Shown piece by piece: positions 35,163 to 44,646 of a stretch of 64,000 bases of DNA (its first letter is position 1; every line of letters starts with the position of its first letter). The notes beneath the pieces were generated by a model, which was given only the letters and a program-made list of their open reading frames with translations, was not told where the DNA came from and did no database searches. The position numbers were made by a program, and so were the translations under genes. The stretch covers positions 139,501,148 to 139,565,147 of the forward strand of contig CM077665.1 of assembly GCA_039707655.1 (NCBI GenBank), read 5' to 3'. Source of the stretch: Elymus sibiricus (Eukaryota; Streptophyta; Magnoliopsida; Poales; Poaceae).

Positions 35163-35576
35163 GGCAAAATTTGTTGTTTTGACCTTTTTGGCAAAGTTTA
35201 GCCGGATGTGACATTTTAAAAAAAAAAAACAGGATCTGACCCTTTTGCCTATCGCCCCTTGCATCGCGGTAGCCTAGCACAACATACCGCCAGGACCCCC
35301 GGCGGTAGGGTAACGACAGGTCCTTGACGGTCGTTTGTGGCCGTTGACGTGGAAAAGGCCCCTACCGCCAAGGTTCCCTGCACTAGGGTGCCAATTCCTA
35401 CTGCCAAGGACCTTGGCGGTAGGGTTCAGGATAAGATGGTGGGGTGGGGGTTGTGCTCCCCCACCCAACTATTCACCCTCATTCTCCTTCACCTCTCTCC
35501 CCCGAGCTCGACCCCTTTCATCTCTCTCTAACTCACACAAGGGCCTCTCAAATCTCTCTTATTTGCCTGAGATTTT
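35163..35576 (+). repeat. left inverted arm of the Mutator-like element, outer part
   Basis: Contains GC-rich hairpin units of the type ctaccgcc...ggcggtag (35285-35310, 35366-35430) that recur in the right arm and in the internal array. The promoter of the plus-strand gene should lie here (ctcattctccttcacctctc leader near 35475). The arm continues after the CACTA element at 37499. Confidence 0.7.
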
Positions 35577-37498
35577 CACTAGTGCAGAAAAGCCTAGCTA
35601 TGGCGTGGTAAAAATGGCCTTGCTGGTGTGGACACCCGACGCCACCAATATGGTACCAATGTTAGAAAATAGTGGTGACGTTGGAGCCGACGCCAGCAGT
35701 ATATTACATGTTGCTGGCGTCCACGTGGCCAACGCCAGCTATACATCTATACTACCTTTGTCGTGCGTTGTTGTCCAACGCCAGCAATTTGTTTTTTGGA
35801 TAATAAAAAAACACTATTTCAGAAACTAAGAGTTTAAACTTCACAAAAGATATTAATCAATTAAACATACTCATAAACTTAATAAGAGTTTAAAACTTAG
35901 TACTGATCAACTAAACATACTCATAAACTTCAGAGTTTAAAACTGCACAAAAGGTACTGAAATAATTAAACTACTCTTCATCAAGGATTATCCTCAGCTG
36001 GTGAATCTTCTTCCGATTGCTCTCTCCATCATTTTTGAAGTGAGCAACTTCTGTCTGTAGCTCAATCATCTCTGCCCTAAGTAGTTTTTTCTCCTGCTTC
36101 AGCTTATCACTCTCCTCCATCAAGTTATCCCTCTGCTCCCTTAGTTTGTTTGAGTTAAGAAGGGCATTAGCACCCTCTGTGAGCAGACTATCCCTTTCAT
36201 TCTTCACATAGGAATTGTGGTCTTCCGGTGTTTTGATGTTCCACTTTGACTCCTCTAAGAGCCACTTATTCCACTTGTCCACGTCGTACACCGATTCGTT
36301 GTTGCTTGTAGAATTGCCCATATGTCCTGTTTCAAATTATGTACAAAAGCAAATTAAAACTTGTAGTATCAATTATAAATCAACTACTATCTAAACATTA
36401 CAAGATTGAGACATATGTTCTCAAATCCATCTAATATAAAGCACTGAAAACATATCTTAGAATTCATATGAACCTCACCATCTTAGAATTAAACATTAGG
36501 TTTATCCCTTGCTTTCAGATTTGTTAGCAAGAAATGCATATCCTATTTGGTTCTTGTTGGTTAGAGAGAACAACAATGAACAAGTGTACTCCGGTTGCTT
36601 CTGTTTGTAAAACAACTAGAACATAATTAAGCATCGTGTTTTACTAGCATATGATAGACTTACTAGGCATTATGAATTACAATAAAATTTAGAAGTGTGC
36701 TCTTTTGAATAGATTGTCATCCATTCCATAGGTTTGTACTCACTATTTAGTTTGGCGGAGTTGAATTGTCAATGTCCAAAATGCATATACATTTATCTAT
36801 CATGACAATTTGTACCCACACCGTAGATGCCACTACACAATTAAAGCTCATAGTTAGTTCTTTTAAAATGATATGGACCTACTTTATGATTTCAGCTTTT
36901 AAGAAATGTATTTATATGCATATTTGACAATTTTCCCTTCTCATGTTGTCTACTGAATCATGTCGCATTAAGAAGTATCACACTGGAATTAACTTGTCTA
37001 ATGACTCGATAAATTCTACAATGGAGATTCGGAGGGGAGTGGTAGATCTCACCTGCTGGCCCGGAGGTGGCGGCGGCCGCGCTGGTCTGGCGGCGATGCA
37101 CGGCGGGGTCGGGAGGTGGCGGCGGTCGCGCTGGTCCGGCGGCGACGGATGGCGGGGTCGGGAGGTGGCGGTGGCGGCGGGCGAGAGAGAGGGGCCGGGG
37201 GGAGAGGAAGGTGAATAAGGCGAGTGAAATGTGACCTCAGATTTTTTTTGGCTGGGAGCACTATTAAAATGGACTAGTGCTCGCGTGGGCTAATGGGCCA
37301 TGCCAGCACAATCTGTACCAGAAAAAGAAAAAATATATGCAATTACCTATGTCGTGAGATATAACCCCAGCACTAAGGTTGTATCACTGTCGTACAAATT
37401 TATCCAACGCCAGCGTTATCTGAAAAATATAGTGCTGGTGTCGCTTAGAAACGGCGCACCACCAACATAAGTTGTGGCTAGCCGTTTCTCCACTAGTG
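35577..37498. mobile_element. CACTA element, non-autonomous
   Basis: Begins CACTAGTGCAGAAAAGCC and its right end, reverse-complemented, is CACTAGTGGAGAAACGGC. It is flanked by the 3-bp duplication ttt (35574-35576 and 37499-37501). The undisturbed right arm of the Mutator-like element (gagatttgtctggtgg) shows the empty site. Sub-terminal copies of a cgccagc-type motif (35640-35780 and 37305-37440) fit the transposase-binding repeats of CACTA elements. 1922 bp, no transposase. Confidence 0.8.
35971..36321 (-). CDS. coiled-coil ORF inside the CACTA element
   Basis: A 116-codon minus-strand frame starting MGNSTSNNESVYDVDKW. Residues 10-40 are Trp/Asp-rich, and about 45-115 form a heptad-like charged stretch (LREQRDNLMEESDKLKQEKK) predicted by eye to be a coiled coil. 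The protein family is not recognised. Its position in a CACTA element raises the possibility of a remnant of an accessory (TNPA-like) protein, or of a captured host exon. The GC-rich block 37049-37210 upstream on the minus strand may be its promoter/leader. Confidence 0.45.
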   Translation of the reverse strand: MGNSTSNNESVYDVDKWNKWLLEESKWNIKTPEDHNSYVKNERDSLLTEGANALLNSNKLREQRDNLMEESDKLKQEKKLLRAEMIELQTEVAHFKNDGESNRKKIHQLRIILDEE

Positions 37499-37824
37499 TT
37501 TGTCCGGTGGACCCGAAGCACTTTCATCACCCAAGGTACCTCTCTCACTCCCGCTCATTTTGGTTGGTTGGAATAATCTATTTTGGTTGCATTGCTAACA
37601 TTGTTACAAACCCTAGTTCATGATTGTGTTGCGATGAAATCAATGAATATGATGCATTTAGGGTTATGTTTGTGCTTTGACTATGTATTATGTGCCTAGC
37701 ATTGTTGGGGGTAGCAAGATCTTGTGCTAGGATTAATGGTTATGTTAGGGGTTAGTGTTAGGGTTAGGGTTAGGATTAAGGTTATGGCTATGATGAACGT
37801 TATAGTTACTCCTTGAATTGTAGG
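37499..37824 (+). promoter_or_regulatory. inner left arm: untranslated exon end and first intron of the plus-strand gene
   Basis: Closely matches, in inverted orientation, 43716-44020 upstream of the transposase gene. Both copies have a donor after acccaag/caccaaag (gtacctctc, left at about 37536) and both introns end directly before an ATG (acceptor ttgtag at 37823 on the left; gttcttag on the right). A short ttaggg tract (37755-37772) is part of the shared intron. Confidence 0.6.
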
Positions 37825-38862
37825 ATGGCACCGTTCATCTTCTTTGAGATTTATGCTGAGGCAGCAGCGAAGCGTGAACGCGAAGTCATCGAGGAAAAGA
37901 TGAACCCGTGGGTCGACCCCGTTGATGCTTTGAATGCAGCTTCGTGAGAATTTTCAAAGTACTATTTCTCCAATTTCTCTGAAAAGGTGATCGAAAATAG
38001 AGAGAAAGAGATAAGGAAGCTCAAGACGAACGAAAACCTTCATGGACATGATCTTTCAAGGAAAATTGCATTGTGCGCAACATGGGAAGAATTGCATCAG
38101 ATGGACTTGAAAAACCTTGGTTAGATCATTGATTGGTTAGTTAGGCAACCATCATCGCCGATACCGAGGCAGGCTTCTCCCTGGGCTTGGGTCCTTGAAA
38201 GAAGGGATGCCATTTTTTGCAACTCGGACCGTAGGCCAAAGATATCGTGTTGATGGACAAATAAAAGGGGTTCACGTACATGATGTCATAGTGTCATTTG
38301 AACTATAATGGCATGTACCCCTTATCATTTGCTATGTACTTTAGTTGAACTCCTTCTTATGTGTTATGTAACCTTTGTCATTTGAACTCTGTGAGAACTT
38401 CGTGTTGTATGTCATTTTAAGTAAACTATGTTTTGTGTTTGTTCTATGTCATTTGATTTAAGTTTTGTTTTGTTCTATGTCATTTAAAGAGTTTTAAAAA
38501 CGTCATATTCATGTAGGATGGAAAACAAGTCCAGGTTTCAGATAGCATATGAGAAGTGTGAAGGAGAGCGACAACGTAGTATGATGAGGGAGCTTAAATA
38601 TGGATTAAGAGTTGTGAAGAGGCGAACACAACTATGAGGGATTTCAACCCATATCACTTGTGAGTACTCTAAAAAGCTCGTGAAAGAAAAAAAGAAGGTA
38701 CTGCATGAGCTGCAGGAGAAGGAAGATGATTGTAGACACAATTTGGCAATGGAGATAGGGTTCTCTGTCAGCATTGATGAATTCCGCGAGCTGGACTTGA
38801 CAAGGCCCGGCCAGGTCATTGGATGGCCAATCAAACAAGGAGTGTCAAAGAATTCAAACTGA
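37825..38862 (+). pseudogene. second gene of the Mutator-like element, unknown charged protein
   Basis: Starts at ATG 37825, one base after a splice acceptor. Recognisable pieces: MAPFIFFEIYAEAAAKRERE up to a TGA at 37945, which is followed in frame by EFSKYYFSNFSEKVIENREK and KIALCATWEELHQMD (stop at about 38122); then, after an AT-rich gap that may be an intron (donor and acceptor not certain; acceptor-like tgtag before 38518), MENKSRFQIAYEKCEGERQR to 38634; and finally KKLVKEKKKVLHELQEKEDD with NLAMEIGFSVSIDEFREL, stop at 38862. It is Lys/Glu-rich with coiled-coil character. No family recognised. Its position (convergent with a MURA gene and driven from the opposite inverted repeat) is that of mudrB in maize MuDR, but no sequence likeness to MURB is claimed. 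Confidence 0.5.
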
Positions 38863-39224
38863 CGTACTCGATGGGCCTAGTTCTACGCCGTAAAGTGTGT
38901 GATGGTTCATTGGGCAGGATCCACCGAGTTTGGAGCAAAGCCTAATCCAAAGTGCGATGGACAAATTGAACATCTTAACTTTTTAGATGCTATTTACCGG
39001 GGTAGAACATTTATGCTCGAGCTTCTAGTTTTAACTCATGTCATTCGAACTAATGCTACATCTATCTTATTCGAACGAGTCGATGTTGATGTAACGAACA
39101 AGTGGAACTAATGTTATTTCTATGTCATCCGAACTAGTTTTAATTTTGTGTCATTCAAAGTGATGGTAGTTGTAAAATAAAACTAGTTTCCTGCTTTGAT
39201 TCTTCATGAGATTTAAGAAGAAGC
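38863..39224 (+). other. 3' region of the second MULE gene
   Basis: AT-rich, with recurrent short blocks of the type ttctatgtcatt(c/t)gaa (also 38290-38490). No coding frame of note. Confidence 0.4.
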
Positions 39225-39680
39225 AGTAGACCCTACCAACAGGGTCCCTAGCGGTAGGGTGTGTAACCCTACCGTAAAAACAAACTGTATTTCGGTTACA
39301 GAATCGATAAAAGCCGGAAGATAACGACCCAGACCCCGTGTAATCTTACCGTAAAAAACAATTGTTTTTCTATTACAGAATCGATCAAAACTAGAAGGAA
39401 ATGGCCCAGACCCTACCGTCGGGGTCCCTGGCGGTAGGGTGTGTAACTCTACCGGGGAAAAATGTTTTTTGGTTACAGAATCGATCAAAACTGGAAGAAA
39501 ATGTCCCAGATCCTACCGTCGGGGTCCTTCGCGGTAGGGTGTGTAACCCTACCATAAAAAACATTTTTTGCGTTACAGAATCGACCATAACAGGAAGAAA
39601 ATGGCTCAGACCCTACCGCCAAGGACCCTGGCGGTTGGGAGGTACTACCTACCGCCATGGTTCTCAGCGGTAGGGTGGCA
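39225..39680. repeat. tandem array of ~100-bp units carrying the arm hairpin motif
   Basis: The block ttacagaatcga recurs at 39296, 39373, 39473 and 39573, i.e. spacing 77, 100 and 100. Each unit holds a hairpin-type segment ccctaccgtc..ggcggtaggg, the same kind as in the element's terminal arms. It lies between the 3' ends of the two converging genes. Confidence 0.8.
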
Positions 39681-39913
39681 AAACAGAGTATGCTACGGTT
39701 TTTCATGGTGTCAAGAATTCATCGATAACTAATATGATCCTAGCATGTCACAACTTATGATAATGCACATACCCAAATCACAAATTGATGGTCTCAAATT
39801 CATTACAAATAACACAACTTAGTTCCAGGACATAGTTCAATACACATAGCACAAATTTTGCATAGCACGATGTAGATCATCCATGTCACAAATAGGAGGT
39901 AAAGATGAAGACT

Positions 39914-42900
39914 CTACTCGGTAACAAGAGGCCATTTCCCCTTCTTGTCACGTGCCTCATCCTCCTCTTGCGCATCATGAGCACTTGCAAGCTTTCTAGC
40001 CCTCTCCTCTTCACGAGCAGCCCTCTCTTTGTGTGCCCTCTGATCCTCACGCTTATTTTGCTCCTTTCTCTTCTTCTCACGACGTTCCTCATCCTCAGCT
40101 CATTGCAACGATTCTTCAAACGAACGTTGCCTCCTAAGACAATCTCTATATTGGTCATTTTGAACATCTTATGGCACTTCATGATCTATACATGTGAAGT
40201 ACTTGCATAGAGGAGGCGGTGACTACATTGAACTCAAATTTGTGTTAGTAACATGAGGCCATTAAAAATTGATCATACTATGTACTGGTCATGTACTTAT
40301 CGGTGGGAGGTCATAAGTGTTAGTTGGACATGCATGATCATGTGCATAGTTGAGACACAGAAAAAACCGCCTCCTTTCGTCCATGCCTTCTTACGGTCAG
40401 TGGACACTTTGCAAACATCTCCACATCAACATGTTGGGATTTTCACATCTTTCTCCTTCCTCTTGTCCAAGGTTGCTTCCCGCTGCTTGTTTGGCATGTC
40501 CTCTCGGTTACCACATGGCGGCCTCGTCATGGAACCGGATGAAGCCATGCCTACAAAAACGAGAGTGGTTGTAAGTGAAATAAATAAACGTGTATAGAGG
40601 CAATAAAACAACATGCATCGCTGAATTTAGCAAAACAACAAGTACCTTTCATATTATTTCAACCATCCGGATTAAGAAAAATGTCAATAGGCCTTCCTCT
40701 ATCAATCATTCGTGTCCTAGTACCATCGGAACCACGACCACCTCCGCTAGTCCGTCTTCCACGCCCACCACTATTGCCACCTCGCGCATTACCTTTAAGA
40801 CTAGTTTGTCCACCACGGCCACCACTCATACCTCTTCGTGTGCCACCGGAACCTCCTCTACGACAACCCGTTTGACTCGTGCTTGTGTTGGTGTCGGTCC
40901 TTGGCCTTTTGGTGCATCTCCTAACATTGTGTCTCGGGTCATCACATTGTCCACAATTGTTGGTGTCCGGCACCTCCATGAAATGACCACTACCAAATTG
41001 TTTCATTCCGATGTATCCAACTAGATCATCCATGTCACTCTTGAACCTCTTCTTTCTTCTTGCTCTTCCCTTTGTAGGCACCATGAGTTCGGGATTAGGC
41101 ATGATATGTGGGCCATCATACTCATGCCATTGTGACTGATCAGGAAATGGATGGAACTGAGGCACCCATGTCAACCTCGTTTGTTCCAATGTGAACTCAT
41201 GCAACCGCACGGTGGTACCATCAGATATGGGCAAGTTTCTTGCCCTGACCGCAATCATCACATGCGAGCAAGGCTAATGGTACTTATGAGGCCTCTCGCA
41301 CGAGCACCACCAGTTTTTGAGGTGGACCTCGTACGCAAAACCACCGTACATCACAATGTCCCATGTTGTGCCACCCGGCTCGTCGACTTGGTAGATCCTC
41401 TCTTTTTCATTGAATTTAATGATTTGTTGATGGGAAGACTTGGGCTCTTGATACATCAACTAATCATCAACCTTGAAGGGATAGTATTTCATTTCACCTA
41501 TCCATTTGGCGGTGATTCAAGAATGCCTTAGGAAATACTCGTTTAGCTTGAAAAAAGTATATTACACTATTGCAGTCACCGGCAATGAATGAACACCCTT
41601 GAGCACATTGTTGAAGCATTCCACCATGTTGCTTGTCATTTGACTGTATCTCAAACCTCCTTCGTCGTAAGCGTGTGACCACTTATGCTTCTCCGGAAGA
41701 TACCTTGTCAAGAATTCTCTCCCCCTTTGTTTTTCTCCAACGCCTTGAAGAGTTTATCATAGCGGCTTATGAATGTGTCGGTGTTGAATGCCATACAAAC
41801 ATGGGTAAGGTCTTTGCAAAACTCCTTGCTCTTGCATGCCCGGTAAAAAAATAGTGTTAGGGCTTTGGAAGGCCTGGTATATCAACGTCTATTGCTTTGA
41901 GCATCCCATGATGCCGATCCGATATGATGCATACCTCTCTCTTGCCACTTACCTTCATCCTCACATGGCCCATGAACCACTCCCAGCTGTCGTCGTGCTC
42001 GGAAGGCACCAAGGCGAATGACACAAGCAACACATTATCATTGGATGAGTGGGCCATTGCCACCATGAATGTGCCCTTGTATTTACCGGCCAAGAAAGTC
42101 CCATCTATAGAAAAGACCGGGTGACAATGCGTAAATCCCTCGATGCATTGGCCAAAGCTCCAGAAGGCATGGTGAAACACTACATCAATTGACTCGACCC
42201 TATGGCGCATGCCCGGGTTCCGATGAGCAGTGGCTCCCAACATCCCCGGGAGAATGTTGTATGCGGCCTCATAATCACTATGCAACATCCTAATAGTGTC
42301 CACCCATACCTTCCCATACTTGACCTCGTACCCGAATCGTTCTTCGACCATACTCATGAGTAACTTAACCTTCACGGTTGGATCGTGGGATATCTCTTTC
42401 AACAATTTGTAGCCTAGAAACTCAGACGTGAGTTGACGGTGTCCCTTGCTTCGGTCAGCTCTGTCTGGTGGTGTGCACTCGTGAGTGGCCACACAACTCT
42501 TGAATACCCATTGCCCGGTGTCATGATTTCTTATTTCACGGACCTTCCATGGGCAACCTTCTTTGGCACATTTGATGGTGTAGCGCACCTTTTGGTTGGA
42601 ATGACCAACAACAAACGGCCTATGGTTCCTAATGGCGTAGTCACTCAACCATATCTTGAACTCTTGCAAGCACCCAAACTTGATGCCTTTCTTCAAATAA
42701 GCATTCTCACCCTCATCCTTGGGCCTTGGATCACCGACCTTCGGGCTAGGTGTTGGTTCAACCAACCCCAATATCATGCCACCAACAACAATGGCCTTGT
42801 CAGCAAGACTAACATCACGAAACAATGAGGGTCCTCTTTCCTTGCTCGTCACCTTCTTGAAGCTTTGATTTTCTTGCATCGTGAATCCATCCTCGTCCAA

Positions 42901-43581
42901 TTCTTCCTCCAGACCCCCGTCATCCGAGCAATACCCACACATACGGCTATAAGGGAGGTTGCAGCCCATGTCTTGTTGGTATACAATGACATCCAAATTT
43001 CCAATGGGATTGTAATGAATCTCTTCTTCTTCTGCGTAAGCATCATCTTGAGCAATAATAGCATGATCATCAACATGAGCACTAGCATCTTCGTGAACAT
43101 GAGAAATAGCATCATCTCGAAGTACTATGATTCTATCATCGATCTCCTCTTCATTTGGTTGGCTACTTGGTGGTTGGCTAGAAGAATTGGGGACATACAC
43201 CTCGACACTACTATCATGTATTGGGGAGGATACATTGCGGTTCAGGTCAATTTGTAGTTGAAGAGCTTCAACCTTTGTGGCAAATAATTCAAGTGACTTG
43301 TCTTGTGATCCCTCTACTTTATCCTTGTACACATTCCAATGCAATTGGGAGGTGATGGGCATACTTTTTAATCGGGACTTTACTCCCACTCCAACGGCAT
43401 ACCTCCCAATAAGCTTAACCTCGTCAACTGGGTCAATCGAATGTAAGGCGCTTCTCACATTCACGACAACATCCTCATAGCTTGGGCTTGTGTCAAAAAC
43501 CATGGGCTCTTCCCCTTCGTTGACATTTCCATTCATAAATGCCACCTTGTCCAAATAATGAACATTTACGAGTCTATCCAT
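39914..43581 (-). pseudogene. MURA-type transposase with SWIM, CCHC and GRF zinc motifs
   Basis: Read right to left. Exons begin at ATG 43581, directly after an acceptor. Frame 43581-41857 has a poorly conserved N-terminus, an acidic linker, the Mutator DNA-binding domain (about 42735-42300; FGCLQEFKIWLSDYAIRNHR, then a C..C..H.C pattern CAKEGCPWK .. CVATHEC), and the start of the MULE transposase core with two catalytic Asp (PVFSIDGTFLAGKYK, IISDRHHGML). A stop at 41857 and frameshifts follow; the third acidic residue is visible in shifted frame (MVECFNN, near 41620). The SWIM finger CSC...PCSH (about 41290-41260) is interrupted by TAG. Then a CCHC knuckle CGQCDDPRHNVRRC (about 40955-40915) and a Gly/Arg-rich stretch. 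Intron 40663-40551 joins NPDG to MASSG in phase. The last exon encodes a GRF-type zinc finger (CGDVCKVSTDRKKAWTKGGG FFC ... CKYFTCIDHE) and a Lys/Glu-rich tail ending KGKWPLVTE (stop at 39914), with three in-frame stops. Confidence 0.75.
40551..40663 (-). other. predicted intron joining the transposase to the GRF zinc finger exon
   Basis: Donor GATG/GTTGAA at 40664/40663 and acceptor tttttgtag/GC at 40551/40550, with a pyrimidine-rich stretch before the acceptor. Splicing keeps the frame (G + GC makes Gly). Predicted by eye only. Confidence 0.5.
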
Positions 43582-43715
43582 CTAAGAACAATGGAAAGAA
43601 ATCAAGTCATCCATGGGCTAGCCAATTCATATGGATCAACTACCTACACTATGCATACTTTGGATCAAGGAACTTGCATTGCATTCAAACAAGACAACAC
43701 ATGGTCAAATAAATC

Positions 43716-44414
43716 CATAGCCTTAATCATAGCCTTAACCCTTACCTTAACACTAACCCCTAACATAACCACTAACCCTAGCCCAAGATCTAGCTACCAC
43801 CAAAAATGCTAGGCACACAATACATAGTCAAAGCACAAACATAACCCTAAATGCATCATATTCATTAATTTCACAACAACAAGAGCAATAGCTAGGGTTT
43901 GCAACAATGTGAGCAAACCAACCAAAATAGGTGATTCCAACCAACCAAAAGAAGGGGGAGTGGGAGAGGTACCTTTGGTGATGGAAAAGCTCTGGATCCA
44001 CCAGACAAATCTCAAACAATGGAGAGGAATTTAGTGCGTGCTTGGGTGGGGGGGAGGGGGAGAGAGGATGATCTCGGGGAAGAGGGAGAATGGGGGCGAA
44101 TGGGTGTGTGGGGCCCACCGATTCACCCCACCATCTTATCCTCTATTGAACCCTACCGCCGGGGTCCTTGGCGGTAGGAATGGTCACCCTACAGCAGGGA
44201 ACCATGGCGGTAGGGGCCTTTTCCACGTCAGTGGCCACAAACATCCATGAGGGACCTACCGTTACCCTACCGCCGAGGTTCCTGGCGGTTGGTTGTGCTA
44301 GGCTACCGCGATGCAGGGTGGCGGTAGGCAAAAGGGACGAATCCCGATTTTATTTGAAATGGGGGTCAGATTCGGCTAAACTTTGCCAAAAGGGTCAAAC
44401 ACCAAAGCTTGCCC
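43716..44414 (-). promoter_or_regulatory. right inverted arm: promoter, leader and first intron of the transposase gene
   Basis: Inverted copy of the left arm. It holds the hairpin-type units (44154-44180, 44190-44212, 44268-44325), a leader, a donor (ggtacctctccc on the minus strand, near 43972) and the intron that ends just before ATG 43581. Because no CACTA element is inserted here, it shows the ancestral arm. Confidence 0.65.
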
Positions 44415-44646
44415 CTACCACATCCCGGGAGAAAACCAAAAAAAATCAGATTGGTTGATGACAATGCTCTAGGCTATCGTTCATGAAGGCGCCATCTTGG
44501 GAGGTTGGTCGTGGGCATTCCATTTCGAGGGGTTCTCTTCTTAGACTACACCAACAACTCTTTCCCTATGTGTTGACGATTTCGTGGCCTCGAAGGTGAT
44601 GCTCTTATGTTGATGTATGTCAAAAGGCGGTGTCCAGAGGCCTCCC
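44415..44646. other. flanking sequence, left part of a LINE-like 3' end
   Basis: Together with 53159-53560 it forms the target into which the Copia element jumped. The right part ends with a block (ggcttcgttacttcaaagcc) and an A-rich stretch that I associate with 3' ends of Triticeae LINEs. No coding frame; weak call. Confidence 0.3.

Larger units (their letters stand above)
35163..44414. mobile_element. two-gene Mutator-like element (MuDR-type architecture)
   Basis: The ends are inverted copies: left ggcaaaatttgttgttttga (35163) against the reverse complement of the right end (ggcaagctttggtgtttga, 44414). The inverted similarity continues with interruptions for about 700 bp: 35163-35576 plus 37499-37790 on the left, 43716-44414 on the right. 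Inside are a MURA-type transposase gene on the minus strand (43581-39914) and an unrecognised gene on the plus strand (37825-38862), transcribed towards each other. A tandem array (39225-39680) lies between their 3' ends, and a CACTA element (35577-37498) is nested in the left arm. A 9-bp target duplication could not be confirmed at the chosen ends, so the borders may be off by some bases. Confidence 0.75.

Noticed and set aside
37745..37775. Telomere-like ttaggg repeats
   Set aside because: Only about three imperfect units, and degenerate counterparts occur at the matching place in the right Mutator arm (43728-43790); part of the element's intron, not a telomere relic.
39225..39680. Regular repeats with spacers, reminiscent of a CRISPR array
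   Set aside because: The repeated part makes up nearly the whole 100-bp unit, spacing varies (77, 100, 100), and the genome is a plant's; it is a tandem repeat.
42433..43257. Plus-strand frames of 130 codons opposite the transposase
   Set aside because: Mirror frames of the real minus-strand coding sequence, without domain content.
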